A DNA stretch of 64,000 nucleotides from Jatrophihabitans endophyticus (GCF_900129455.1 NZ_FQVU01000001.1:806001-870000); one strand, 5' to 3'; shown: positions 32,986 to 42,078, numbered from the stretch's first letter. Notes: a model not told the origin generated them from the letters alone. Numbers and translations are program-made.

Positions 32986-35541
32986 TCAGGCCGACGCCCG
33001 GTCGTCCAGCAGACGCGGCCGCGGCGAGCCGGCGAACGCGCTCTCGTCCAGCCAGCGGGCGAAGTCCGGCGCACTCAACGGCCGGGCGATCACGTACCCC
33101 TGCGCGACGTCGCAGCCGAGGACGCGCAGCTCGTCGAGCATCTCGGCCAGCTCTGCCCCCTCGGCCACGACGTGCAGGTCGAGGCTGCGGCACAGGCTGG
33201 TGATGGCGCTGATCAGCGCGCGGCTGTTGCGCGCGTCCTCCTGCTGGGCCAGCCCGAACACGAAGGAGCGGTCGATCTTGACCTCCTGCACTGGCAGCCG
33301 CTGCAGGTAGGACAGGCTGGAGTACCCGGTGCCGAAGTCGTCCAGCGAGATCCGCACACCCTGCGCGGCCAGCCGCGCGAGGACGCTGAGGGTCTGCGCC
33401 GGGTCGGCGATGACGCTGCTCTCCGTGATCTCGATGGTCAGCGACGAGCTGGGCACTCCGGCGCGGCGCAGGGCGGCGGCCACCTGCTGCGGCAGACGCG
33501 GATCGCCGACGTTGCGCGCGGACAGGTTGACGGCCACCCCGATGTCGCGGCCGGACTCGGCCCAGGCGCGGCACTCGTGCAGCGCCGCGTCCAGGATGAG
33601 CGGGGTGAACTGGTCGATGAGGCCGGCCGTCTCGGCAAGCGGGATGAAGCGGTCGGGCGACACGACGCCGAGGGTGGGGTGATGCCAGCGAACCAGGGCC
33701 TCGGCGCTGCAGACCGAGCGGCTGGCGAGGTCGATCTGCGGCTGGAAGTACACGGCGATGCGTTCCGGATGCTCCTGCAGGGTGGTCCGCAGGTCAGCCA
33801 GCAGCGCCAGCTTCTCCGTACGGTCGCGCTCCATGCGCGCGTCGTAGACGGCCACCCGGTCGTCGCCGCGCTTCGCCGCGTACATGGCGGTGTCCGCGTG
33901 ACGGAGCAGGTCCTTCGACAGCGCCGGGTCGACGCTGGTCGCGATGCCGATGCTCGCCGCCGCAGCGAGGACGACCTCGTCGATCACGATGGGCTCGGCG
34001 AGAGCGGCGACGATCTGCTCGGCGATGCAAACGGCCGACGCGGCGTCGTCGGCGGCCAGTGAGAAGCACGCCGCGAACTCGTCGCCGCCGAGCCGGGCCG
34101 CGACGGCGTCGGCCGGCAGCGCGGCGGCGAACCGGTCGGCCACCACCTGCAGCAACTGGTCGCCCGCACCGTGCCCGAGGCTGTCGTTGACCTCCTTGAA
34201 CTCGTCGAGGTCGAGCAGCAGCACCGCCGTGCGCGTCCCGTCGCCGATCGGGGTCTCGAGGATGCTGCGGGTCAGCCGGGCCCGGTTGGCCAAGCCGGTC
34301 AGGGTGTCGTGGGTCGCGTCGTAGGCCAGCCGCTCCACCATCTGCGCGCGCTCACCGGCCACCGCGAAATGGCTCGTCAAGGTCTGCAGCAGCCGCAGGT
34401 CGTCGTCGGTGAAGCTCGCGAGGTCGCCCATGCGGTCGGTCACGGTGATGACGCCACCGAGGCCGGCCGCGCCGGGCAGCGGAGCGACCATCGCGTCGCG
34501 GTAGCCGCGCTCGGTCAGCCACTTGCGCAGCGCCCGGTCGCGGGTCGTGCGCGGCACGACGAGCGACTCGTTGTCGGTCACCGCACGCATGGCGGTCCAG
34601 TCGAGGGCGGCCTGTTCGACGACGGCCGCGCTGAAGCCGGACTCGTCGCTGGTGAAGCGGGTGGCCTTGGCCCCGGCGCGCTGGTCGACGCCGGTCTCCG
34701 CGTCGAGGACCGTGACCTCGGCCCGGGCCGCCCGGAGCAGCGTCCGCACGCGCGCCAGCAGATCCTCGGTCGTGGCGGTGAGCGACGCGGTGCCGGCGCT
34801 GCCCGTGACGAACTCGTGGATGGTCTCCAGCTTGGTGTGACGCCGCGAGGCGACGAGGAAGCCGCGGTACATCGCGATGGCCGAGCCCGCCGTCACGACG
34901 ACGACGACCCACCCCACCACGCCCGCCCCGGCGAGCAGCACGATCCCGAACGTCGCCGACATCGTCACCGTCGCGAGCACGGCGGCGGGGACGAGGACCT
35001 CCGCCACGTCGCGGCGCGAGAGCGGCCCGTTGTGCATGCGGATGACGGCCAGGACCGCGCAGCTCATCAGCTGGTCGACGGCGACGGTGACCAGCAGTGC
35101 GACGGCGGCGAGCCCGAGATCGGGCCCGCTCCGCGTGCCCACCAGTGCGTGGATCGCCGCGGTGTCGACCGCGGCCTCGAAGCCGTACATGGACAGGTTG
35201 AAGAACGTCTTCTCCGGCCGCATCCGCTGGATCGCGAGCGCCGTTCCGGCGCCGAGGACACGTGCGGCGAGCACCACGGGCAGCGGCACCAGCAGCGCGC
35301 CCAGGACGAGCGGGATGCCGCCGAGCGTGAGCGAGTGGGCCTGCCTGCGGAACTCGATGTTGAGCAGGAACTGCTCACCCAGCAGGAACCCCACGAACAG
35401 GGCCGCGCCGAGCAACCAGGTGCTCGTCGACGTGCTCAGGGTGGCAGGCTGGCGGTACCCGACGGCGATGGCGATCGCCCCGGCGGCGAGCGCGACGCTC
35501 AGCTGCGTCGTGCGGCGCCGGGCCCGCGACGTGGAGCTCAT
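32986..35541 (-). CDS. membrane GAF-GGDEF-EAL protein (c-di-GMP turnover)
   Basis: The 851-residue protein has about six N-terminal membrane spans (residues about 12-230), then a GAF-like sensor domain (about 245-390). A GGDEF domain follows (about 405-560, RLGGDEFAACF), then an EAL domain (about 585-830, SAEALVRWHH, NLSARNV, EITESSV, DDFGTGYSSL). Both catalytic motifs are intact, so either synthesis or breakdown of cyclic di-GMP is possible. The inhibitory RxxD motif that usually precedes GGDEF by five residues is absent, so product inhibition is not expected. It begins only 3 bp after the end of the S8 protease gene on the same strand, so the two are co-transcribed. Confidence 0.92.
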   Translation of the reverse strand: MSSTSRARRRTTQLSVALAAGAIAIAVGYRQPATLSTSTSTWLLGAALFVGFLLGEQFLLNIEFRRQAHSLTLGGIPLVLGALLVPLPVVLAARVLGAGTALAIQRMRPEKTFFNLSMYGFEAAVDTAAIHALVGTRSGPDLGLAAVALLVTVAVDQLMSCAVLAVIRMHNGPLSRRDVAEVLVPAAVLATVTMSATFGIVLLAGAGVVGWVVVVVTAGSAIAMYRGFLVASRRHTKLETIHEFVTGSAGTASLTATTEDLLARVRTLLRAARAEVTVLDAETGVDQRAGAKATRFTSDESGFSAAVVEQAALDWTAMRAVTDNESLVVPRTTRDRALRKWLTERGYRDAMVAPLPGAAGLGGVITVTDRMGDLASFTDDDLRLLQTLTSHFAVAGERAQMVERLAYDATHDTLTGLANRARLTRSILETPIGDGTRTAVLLLDLDEFKEVNDSLGHGAGDQLLQVVADRFAAALPADAVAARLGGDEFAACFSLAADDAASAVCIAEQIVAALAEPIVIDEVVLAAAASIGIATSVDPALSKDLLRHADTAMYAAKRGDDRVAVYDARMERDRTEKLALLADLRTTLQEHPERIAVYFQPQIDLASRSVCSAEALVRWHHPTLGVVSPDRFIPLAETAGLIDQFTPLILDAALHECRAWAESGRDIGVAVNLSARNVGDPRLPQQVAAALRRAGVPSSSLTIEITESSVIADPAQTLSVLARLAAQGVRISLDDFGTGYSSLSYLQRLPVQEVKIDRSFVFGLAQQEDARNSRALISAITSLCRSLDLHVVAEGAELAEMLDELRVLGCDVAQGYVIARPLSAPDFARWLDESAFAGSPRPRLLDDRASA

Positions 35542-35544
35542 GCG

Positions 35545-37296
35545 CTAGGCCCAGGCGGCGGCGGACCAGCGCGCGGAGTCCCAGTCCGCGTCCGACCAGC
35601 GGGCAGACGACCAGCGAGCGGACGACCAGCGAGCGGACGACCAGCGGGCGGACGACCAGCGAGCCGAGTCCCAGTCCGCGTCCGACCACCGTGCCGACGA
35701 CCAGCGGGCGGACGACCAGCGCGCCGCGTCCCAGGAGGAGCCGGTTCGCCACCCGGTGCCGGTCCAGATCGCGCCGTTCCACGAGCCGCCGTCCCACGCG
35801 TTCGCCGCGGACGCGGCTGCCCACCAGGTCGCGCCGTCCCAGGGCTGCCCCTGCACGTCGATCTCGCCGGCGAGCTCGGTGCCCTCGGCATCGACGAGCC
35901 GGCTGCCACCGCGGGCCGCGTCGAGCGAGCCGGTGCCCGTGGCCGCCGGCCAGCTCTGCGTCACGGACGCGGTGGTGAGGCGTCCCAGGAGGCTGGTCAT
36001 CGACCGGGCGAGGTCCAGCGCGGAGGCGATGTTCAGCTGGCCGGCGCCGGCGTCGGCCGGAGCGGCGGCCACGTCGGTCGCGCTGCGTGTGAGCACGTAC
36101 TTGACCTGGTCCGGCGTCAGGTTCGGGTAGGCCTGCAGCAGCAGCGCCACCGCGCCCGAGACGACTGCGGCGGCCTGACTCGTGCCGCTGCCGCGGAACA
36201 GCCGGCCGGCGCTGTCGCCGTCCACCCGTCCCTCGGGGTGGTTCGTGTCCACGAAGGAGCCCGGGTCGCGCAGCGAGACGACGGAGCGTCCCGGCGCGAG
36301 GAGGTCGACGTGTCGTTGCGCCGAACCGGAGCTGCTGAAGTCCGCCACCGACGGCGTGGCCCAGCCGGCGACCGTGTCACCGCCGTCGGACGCGCCGACG
36401 GCGAGGACGTAGGGGTCGGTGGCCGGATCGGTGAGCCGCCCCGCGGAACGCCCCTCGTTGCCGCCCGAGACCACGACCACGAGGCCGTGACGCCACGCGT
36501 TCTCGACCGCCGCGGCGAGCGGGTCGACCTGGTAGGGCTGCACCGAGTCGGTGCCGTACGCGAGGTTGACGACACGGATGCGCGTCCCGTCGGCCGTGAC
36601 CGGGTGCTGGACGATCCAGTCGAGACCGGCGATGACCTGGCTGACGTCGGTGCTGCCGTCGGTCGTCGCCAGCTTGAGCGCCTCGACCTGGGCGTCGGGA
36701 GCGACACCGAGCTGGGTGTTCGGGTCCTGGGTGGCGAGCTTGGCCGACTTCGCGGCGGTGTCGCGGCCGGCGATGATGCCGGCCAGGTGCGTGCCGTGGC
36801 CGTAGGTGTCGGCGCCGTCGAGCACGCCGTTGGTCTCGACGGAGAGGTCCGGCCCGTAGGTGACCTTCCCCTGGCCGTCCAACCCGGACACGCGGGCGAC
36901 GCCGGAGTCGAGCAGGGCGACGGCGATTCCCTTGCCGGTGACGGCGTGGCCGGCGCTGTCGTTGCTCGCCCACACCCGGCGGGCGCCGATGGCGCGCTCG
37001 ACGGTGTACAGCGAGCCCGGGTCGGTGGCCGCGGCGTACTGCCCCGTGCTCACGGCAGCCTTGTCCGCCGCGTGGTCGCCCCAGAGCGCACCGCCGGATG
37101 CGAGCCAGTCGCGGGCGGCCTTCACGGCGGCGGTGACCGTCCCCGACGGAGCGTTCGGTGCGGCCGCGGCGGGCGCTCCCGGGGTGGCGACGACGAGCGT
37201 CGCGGCGGTCGCGGCGCCGAGGGCGACGGCCGCGGCACACCGTCCCCAGCGGGTGGTGTGCACCGACGTGCGGAGGGCCGTGCGTCGTGTCGTCAT
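35545..37296 (-). CDS. secreted subtilisin-like (S8) protease with C-terminal Trp pentapeptide repeats
   Basis: The 583-residue precursor has an Arg-rich start, a signal segment ending in PGAPAAAAPN, and an S8 domain. Its triad is Asp in IAVALLDSGV, His in YGHGTHLAGIIAG, and Ser in FRGSGTSQAAAVVSG. After the catalytic domain comes a spaced Trp region (AWDGGSWNGAIWTGTGW), then 12 uninterrupted pentads of type WSSAR with WSDAD/WDSAR variants. No wall anchor or other domain follows; the tail may bind sugar or wall polymer through regularly spaced Trp. The ATG at 37296 has a GGGGA ribosome site. The long open frame upstream is antisense chance over selA. The protease is co-transcribed with the GGDEF-EAL gene. 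Confidence 0.85.
   Translation of the reverse strand: MTTRRTALRTSVHTTRWGRCAAAVALGAATAATLVVATPGAPAAAAPNAPSGTVTAAVKAARDWLASGGALWGDHAADKAAVSTGQYAAATDPGSLYTVERAIGARRVWASNDSAGHAVTGKGIAVALLDSGVARVSGLDGQGKVTYGPDLSVETNGVLDGADTYGHGTHLAGIIAGRDTAAKSAKLATQDPNTQLGVAPDAQVEALKLATTDGSTDVSQVIAGLDWIVQHPVTADGTRIRVVNLAYGTDSVQPYQVDPLAAAVENAWRHGLVVVVSGGNEGRSAGRLTDPATDPYVLAVGASDGGDTVAGWATPSVADFSSSGSAQRHVDLLAPGRSVVSLRDPGSFVDTNHPEGRVDGDSAGRLFRGSGTSQAAAVVSGAVALLLQAYPNLTPDQVKYVLTRSATDVAAAPADAGAGQLNIASALDLARSMTSLLGRLTTASVTQSWPAATGTGSLDAARGGSRLVDAEGTELAGEIDVQGQPWDGATWWAAASAANAWDGGSWNGAIWTGTGWRTGSSWDAARWSSARWSSARWSDADWDSARWSSARWSSARWSSARWSSARWSDADWDSARWSAAAWA
35554..35733 (-). repeat. in-gene 15-bp tandem repeat coding Trp pentapeptides
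   Basis: Twelve consecutive 15-bp units encode W[SD][SAD]A[RDA] pentads of the S8 protease tail. A higher-order pattern is visible: WSDAD-WDSAR pairs separate runs of WSSAR. Such repeats expand and contract easily by slippage or recombination. Confidence 0.85.
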
Positions 37297-37449
37297 GCGG
37301 GTCCCCATCCATGGGATCGTCATTCCTAACACGAAACTTACACGATCGCGGTGTCTCGTCCACAACCGGGTCGGCCGCGACGGACGCGGCTGACCGCCGC
37401 CGGGTCGCGTCCGTTGACGCTCGGACGGGGGCCCGGAGACACTGGCGCC

Positions 37450-37728
37450 GTGGTGGGGGACGTGCTGGCCGGGTTGTGCGCCGGCCTCGTCATCGGGGTC
37501 GTGGAGCAGCTGACCAGGACGGCCTGGGCCGTGCGGCGATTGCGCCCCTGGATGCTCGAGGCCGTCGACCGTGTCGTGCTCTTCGTCGCGATCGTGGGCG
37601 TGGTGCGGGTCGTCGGCGCCGCGCCGCTGTGGCGCACGCTCGTCGCCGCGGCGGGCATGGCTGCGACGGTGGTGCTGGTCCGGCTCGTCACCCGAGGCTC
37701 GGTGCGGGCGGAGTCGCGCTCGGGCTGA
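37450..37728 (+). CDS. small two-span membrane protein of unknown function
   Basis: From the GTG at 37450 the product has 92 residues with two hydrophobic segments (DVLAGLCAGLVIGVVEQLT and VVLFVAIVGVVRVVGAAPLW ... LVAAAGMAATVVLVRLVT) and Arg-rich ends. It lies just 33 bp upstream of tRNA-Sec on the same strand. No family is recognised. The gene is divergent from the S8 protease. Start choice is uncertain because the frame continues upstream. Confidence 0.5.
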   Translation: MVGDVLAGLCAGLVIGVVEQLTRTAWAVRRLRPWMLEAVDRVVLFVAIVGVVRVVGAAPLWRTLVAAAGMAATVVLVRLVTRGSVRAESRSG

Positions 37729-37761
37729 TCGCCGGTCGTGCGGCTGGGTACGGTCGTGCGC

Positions 37762-37857
37762 GGAGGCGTACAGGTGCCTGGTGGCCCTCCCGGTCTTCAA
37801 AACCGGTGGAGCCGAGCAACTCGGTTCGGCGGGTTCGATTCCCGTCCGCCTCCGCCA
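37762..37857 (+). tRNA. selC: tRNA-Sec(UCA)
   Basis: A 96-nt tRNA with CCA encoded at 37855-37857 shows the selenocysteine tRNA form. The acceptor GGAGGCG pairs with CGCCTCC. The anticodon arm CCGGT-CTTCAAA-ACCGG presents UCA for reading UGA. The D arm is long and a large variable arm is formed by GCCGAG/CTCGGT. The T arm is CGGG-TTCGATT-CCCG. The discriminator is G. It sits 24 bp upstream of selA, the usual arrangement, and reads the in-frame UGA of the formate dehydrogenase. Confidence 0.95.
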
Positions 37858-37881
37858 CGGACCACGTTGGAGGACGCGCGC

Positions 37882-39168
37882 ATGACCGACCCGCGCCGCG
37901 CGGTGCCGCGCACCGACGCCGTGCTGGCCGATCCGCGCCTCGTCGCCGCGGCGGCGCGCCTCGGCCGCGCGGACGTGAAGCGCGTCGTCGCCGAGACACT
38001 GGCCGACGTGCGGGCCGGGACGCTCGTGGCCGGCGATCCCGGTGACGTGGCCGACGTCGTCGTACGGCGACTCCCGACGCCGCCGCGCCGGGTGATCAAC
38101 GCGACCGGCGTGGTGCTGCACACGAACCTCGGCCGGGCGCCGCTGTCGGCCGAGGCGCTGACCGCCGTGGGCGCCGCGGCCGGGTACACCGACGTGGAGT
38201 TCGACCTCGCCACGGGCCGGCGCGCACCGCGCGGTCGGGGCGCGCTCGCGGCGCTGGCCGCCGCGGTGCCCGGCGCGGGCGGGGTGCTCGTGGCCAACAA
38301 CGGCGCGGCCGCGCTCGCTCTCGCCACCACCGCGCTGGCGGGCGGGCGCGAGGTCGTGGTCAGCCGCGGCGAGATGGTGGAGATCGGCGACGGGTTCCGG
38401 CTCCCGGACCTCGTCGAGTCCACCGGCGTCCGGCTGCGGGAGGTGGGGACGACGAACCGGGTGACCGTCGCGGACTACGCCGCGGCGGTCGGCCCGGGCA
38501 CCGGGGCGATCCTCAAGGTGCACCCGAGCAACTTCCGCATCGAGGGCTTCACCGGCTCGGTGGCGGTGCGCGAGCTCGCCGCATTGACGCCGCCGGTGAT
38601 CGTGGACGTCGGCAGCGGACTGCTCGCCCCGCACCCGCTGCTGCCCGACGAACCCGATGTCGCGGGCGCGGTCGCTGCGGGTGCCGCCGTCGTCACCTGC
38701 AGCGGTGACAAGCTGCTCGGCGGTCCGCAGGCGGGTCTGCTGTTCGGCACCGCCGAGATGATCGCGACGCTGCGCCGGCATCCGCTCTACCGCGCGTTCC
38801 GCGTCGACAAGCTCACCCTCGCCGCCCTCGAGGCCACCGTCCGGATGCCGGCCAACCCGACCTGGCGGGCGCTGACCGCCGACGCCCACGGCCTCGAACA
38901 GCGATGCGGCCGCGTTGCCCGGGGCGTCGGCGGCGAGGTGGCGACGCACGACGGCGCGGTCGGCGGCGGCAGCGCGCCCGGGACGACGCTCGCCGGCTGG
39001 GCCGTGTCGCTGCCGGCGGCGCTGGCACCGGCGCTGCGCACCGGCGAACCGCCCGTGGTGGGCCGGATCCTGGACGACCGGCTGCTGCTCGACCTGCGCT
39101 GCGTCGACCCCGACGACGACGACGTCCTCGTCGCGGCCGTCGCGGCCGCTCGCCGGGCGGCGGGGTAG
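37882..39168 (+). CDS. selA: L-seryl-tRNA(Sec) selenium transferase
   Basis: The 428-residue PLP enzyme converts Ser-tRNA-Sec into Sec-tRNA-Sec using selenophosphate. Family marks are RVINATGVVLHTNLGRAPLS, VLVANNGAAALAL, GEMVEIGDGFRLPDL, and TCSGDKLLGGPQAG with the PLP-binding Lys277. The ATG has GGAGGA at 7-nt spacing and is 24 bp after tRNA-Sec. The GTG of selB overlaps its stop by one base, so selA and selB are coupled. It works as a decamer in E. coli. Confidence 0.96.
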   Translation: MTDPRRAVPRTDAVLADPRLVAAAARLGRADVKRVVAETLADVRAGTLVAGDPGDVADVVVRRLPTPPRRVINATGVVLHTNLGRAPLSAEALTAVGAAAGYTDVEFDLATGRRAPRGRGALAALAAAVPGAGGVLVANNGAAALALATTALAGGREVVVSRGEMVEIGDGFRLPDLVESTGVRLREVGTTNRVTVADYAAAVGPGTGAILKVHPSNFRIEGFTGSVAVRELAALTPPVIVDVGSGLLAPHPLLPDEPDVAGAVAAGAAVVTCSGDKLLGGPQAGLLFGTAEMIATLRRHPLYRAFRVDKLTLAALEATVRMPANPTWRALTADAHGLEQRCGRVARGVGGEVATHDGAVGGGSAPGTTLAGWAVSLPAALAPALRTGEPPVVGRILDDRLLLDLRCVDPDDDDVLVAAVAAARRAAG

Positions 39169-40946
39169 TGCACGTCCTCGCCACCGCCGGGCACGTCGAC
39201 CACGGCAAGTCGACGCTCGTGCGCGCCCTCACCGGCATGGAGCCCGACCGCTTCGCCGAGGAGAGGCGGCGTGGCCTCACCATCGACCTCGGCTATGCGT
39301 GGACGACGCTCCCGTCCGACGAGGAGATCGCGTTCGTCGACGTCCCCGGGCACCAGCGCTTCATCGCCAACATGCTGGCCGGCCTCGGCCCGGCGCCGGC
39401 GGTGCTGTTCGTCGTCGCCGCGGACGAGGGGTGGTCGCGGCAGTCCGGCGAGCACCTGGCCGCGATCGACGCGCTGCAGGTCCGGCACGCGGTCCTCGCC
39501 GTCACCCGGGCCGACCTGGCCGATCCCGCCCCGGCCCTCGCGGACGCGGCGGCCCGGCTGGCGGCGACCAGCCTCGGCACCGTCGACGCGGTCGCGGTCT
39601 CCGGGGCGACCGGCGCCGGGCTCGCCGCGCTGCGGACGGCCCTCGACCGGCTGGTGGCCTCGCTCCCCCTGCCGGACGCCCTCGCCCCGGTTCGGCTCTG
39701 GCTCGACCGGAGCTTCAGCATTCGGGGTGCCGGCACCGTCGTGACGGGGACGCTCGCGGCCGGCTCGGTCGGGGTGGGTGACACGCTCGCCCTGCGCGAG
39801 GGCACGGTGACGGTCCGCGGCGTGCAGAGCACCGGCACCGAGCTCGACCGCGTCGACGGGGTGGCGCGGGTCGCGCTCAACCTCCGCGGCACCAAGCCCG
39901 ACGCCGTCGGCCGTGGCGACGTCCTGCTCACCCCCGACGCCTGGCACCGCACCGACGCGCTCGACGTCCGGCTCACCGCCACCGAGGACGCCCTGCCGGC
40001 CGAGCTCGTCCTGCACGTCGGGACGGCGGCGGTGCCCGTGCGGGTCCGGCCCCTGGACCCGTCCGCCACCCTCGCCCGCCTCACGCTGGCCGAGGCGCTG
40101 CCCTTGCGCGCGGGCGACCGCGCCGTGCTGCGCGATCCCGGCCGGCAGGCGGTGGCCGCCGGCGTCCTCGTGCTGGACGCCGATCCGCCGTCACTGCGTC
40201 GGCGCGGCGCCGCGCGGGCCCGGGCCGGCGAGCTCGTGGGCGCCACCGGAACGCCGGACGTGACCGTCGAGGTGGGTCGCCGGGGCGTCGCACGCCGGGA
40301 CCACCTCGCACGGCTGGGCGTGCCGGTCGGCGAGGCGGACCTCGCTCCGGGTGCGGTACGCGCGCTCGGCGACTGGCTGGTGGCCGATCCGACCTGGCGG
40401 CGCTGGGTCGCGAACGCGCCGGCGGTGCTGGCCACCCGGGCGCGGTCGCATCCGCTGGACCCCTCCCCCAGCCTCGGCGCCTTCGGCCGTGCGCTCGCAC
40501 TGCCCGACGACGCGGTGCTCGTCCGCGCCGTCGTGGCCGCCGCGGGGCTGCGGGTAGGCGACGGCCGGGTGGAGCAGCCGGGCGCACGCCCCGCCCCGCA
40601 GGACGTCCATCCCGGCATCCGCGCCCTCGTCGACCGGCTCGCCGGCGCTCCGTTCGCGGCCCCCGAACGTGACGAGCTCGCCGAGCTCGGGCTCGGGCCC
40701 CGCCAGCTCGCTGCGGCGGCGAAGGCCGGGCTGGTGGTGCGTCTCGGCGGGGACGTCGTCCTCGCCGCCGACGCCGCCGCCCGCGCCACGACCGTCCTCG
40801 CCGGTCTCGAGCAGCCGTTCACCGCCAGCGCCGCGCGCCAGGCGCTCGGCACCACCCGCCGCGTCGCGATCCCGCTGCTCGAGCACCTCGACCACGTCGG
40901 GGTGACCGTCCGCGTCGACGCCACCCGGCGTCTCGTACGGTCGTGA
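39168..40946 (+). CDS. selB: selenocysteine-specific elongation factor
   Basis: The 592-residue GTPase begins ATAGHVDHGKSTLVRALTG (G1), then DVPGHQRFI (G3). The NKxD motif is replaced by TRAD (AVTRADL), as commonly seen in SelB. Two beta-barrel domains follow, then the winged-helix C-terminal half (about 370-592) that binds the SECIS RNA loop. SelB brings Sec-tRNA-Sec to the ribosome at UGA codons with a SECIS. The GTG start overlaps the selA stop. The C-terminal domains should match the AGUCU loop at 26925-26929. Confidence 0.95.
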   Translation: MHVLATAGHVDHGKSTLVRALTGMEPDRFAEERRRGLTIDLGYAWTTLPSDEEIAFVDVPGHQRFIANMLAGLGPAPAVLFVVAADEGWSRQSGEHLAAIDALQVRHAVLAVTRADLADPAPALADAAARLAATSLGTVDAVAVSGATGAGLAALRTALDRLVASLPLPDALAPVRLWLDRSFSIRGAGTVVTGTLAAGSVGVGDTLALREGTVTVRGVQSTGTELDRVDGVARVALNLRGTKPDAVGRGDVLLTPDAWHRTDALDVRLTATEDALPAELVLHVGTAAVPVRVRPLDPSATLARLTLAEALPLRAGDRAVLRDPGRQAVAAGVLVLDADPPSLRRRGAARARAGELVGATGTPDVTVEVGRRGVARRDHLARLGVPVGEADLAPGAVRALGDWLVADPTWRRWVANAPAVLATRARSHPLDPSPSLGAFGRALALPDDAVLVRAVVAAAGLRVGDGRVEQPGARPAPQDVHPGIRALVDRLAGAPFAAPERDELAELGLGPRQLAAAAKAGLVVRLGGDVVLAADAAARATTVLAGLEQPFTASAARQALGTTRRVAIPLLEHLDHVGVTVRVDATRRLVRS

Positions 40947-40947
40947 C

Positions 40948-41268
40948 GTGACCTCCGGCCCCACCGACGAGCGAGACCCTGCCGTCGCCGACCGTCTCGC
41001 CGAGCTGCGGGGCAGCATCGACAATCTCGACGCGGCCCTCGTCCACCTGCTCGCCGAACGGTTCAAGCTGACCCGCGCCGTCGGCGAGCTGAAGGCGCGC
41101 ACGGGGATGCCCGCGGCCGACCCCGGTCGCGAGGAACGGCAGATAGCGCGGTTGCGCGCACTCGCCGACGACGCCCACCTCGACCCGGCGTTCGCCGAGC
41201 AGTTCCTGACGTTCATCGTCGCCGAGGTCGTCCGTCACCACGAGGCCATCGCGCGCCGGCACCGCTGA
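40948..41268 (+). CDS. chorismate mutase (AroQ type)
   Basis: The 106-residue helical protein matches AroQ-class chorismate mutases: LAELRGSIDNLDAALVHLLAERFKLTRAVGELKA, with the conserved Arg and Lys that hold chorismate. The later EERQIARLRALADD and FAEQFLTFIVAEVVRHH complete the fold. It converts chorismate to prephenate for Phe and Tyr synthesis. It starts 1 bp after selB and is probably co-transcribed, though functionally unrelated. Confidence 0.9.
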   Translation: MTSGPTDERDPAVADRLAELRGSIDNLDAALVHLLAERFKLTRAVGELKARTGMPAADPGREERQIARLRALADDAHLDPAFAEQFLTFIVAEVVRHHEAIARRHR

Positions 41269-41355
41269 AGTAGTGGCGGCGGCAGCGATGGCCGCGGGCC
41301 GCAGTCGCCGTGACGATCCCGGTTGAGGTCAAGGCGCGGCGGGCACGCTCCCCCC

Positions 41356-42078
41356 GTGCCTCTGGGACTCCCGGACGGAATCTCCGTCTGCCTCTTCGAC
41401 CTCGACGGCGTGCTCACCGACACCGCCGCCGTCCACCGCGCCGCGTGGAAGGCGACCTTCGACCCCGTGCTCGCCGACGAGGGCCAGGGCGAGTTCACCG
41501 CCGACGACTACGCGGAGTACGTCGACGGGAAGCCCCGCCTCGACGGCGTGCGCGACTTCCTCGCCTCGCGCGACATCCACCTCCCCGAGGGCGAGGCGGA
41601 CGACGCGGACGACAAGCGCACCGTCAACGGCATCGGCAACCGCAAGAACGACGACGTGCTGGGCCGGATCAAGCGCGACGGCGTGAAGGTCTTCGAGGGC
41701 TCGCGCCGCTACCTCGAAGCCGCCCGCGACGCCGGGCTGCGCCGCATCGTGGTGTCGTCGAGCGCCAACACCGCCGACGTGCTGAAGGTGACCGGCCTGG
41801 CCGAACTGGTCGAGGGTCGCGTCGACGGCGTGACGATCCGCGAGGAGGGGATCAAGGGCAAGCCCGCCCCCGACTCCTTCCTCGCCGGCGCGAAGCTCGT
41901 CGACGCCGAGCCCGCCGCCGCCGTCGTGTTCGAGGACGCGACGTCCGGTGTGGAGGCCGGCCGGCGCGGCGAGTTCGGCTACGTCGTCGGCGTGAACCGG
42001 ATCGACGACCGGCATGCCGACGAGCTGCGCAAGCACGGCGCCAGCGTCGTCGTCGACGACCTGGACGACCTGCTGTGA
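41356..42078 (+). CDS. beta-phosphoglucomutase family HAD hydrolase
   Basis: From the GTG at 41356 the product is 240 residues with the HAD motif [14 protein letters not shown] (nucleophile Asp15, acid Asp17), motif [10 protein letters not shown], and Lys/Asp motifs KGKPAPDSF and [13 protein letters not shown]. The build is that of beta-phosphoglucomutase, which interconverts beta-glucose 1-phosphate and glucose 6-phosphate. Its stop overlaps the GTG start of the GH65 phosphorylase, which releases beta-glucose 1-phosphate; the two together break down a disaccharide without spending ATP. Confidence 0.88.
   Translation: MPLGLPDGISVCLFDLDGVLTDTAAVHRAAWKATFDPVLADEGQGEFTADDYAEYVDGKPRLDGVRDFLASRDIHLPEGEADDADDKRTVNGIGNRKNDDVLGRIKRDGVKVFEGSRRYLEAARDAGLRRIVVSSSANTADVLKVTGLAELVEGRVDGVTIREEGIKGKPAPDSFLAGAKLVDAEPAAAVVFEDATSGVEAGRRGEFGYVVGVNRIDDRHADELRKHGASVVVDDLDDLL

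Noticed and set aside
35554-35733. Regular 15-bp repeats taken as a CRISPR array
   Set aside because: There are no unique spacers; the period is a multiple of three and in frame with the protease gene, with codon-level variation.
34171-37329. 1052-codon plus-strand open frame opposite the GGDEF-EAL and S8 genes
   Set aside because: Both minus-strand genes have complete domain motifs; the plus frame is low-complexity.
37297-38949. Very long minus-strand open frame extending the S8 protease upstream across tRNA-Sec and selA
   Set aside because: It is antisense to clear selA and tRNA-Sec; the protease has a proper signal peptide and ribosome site at 37296.
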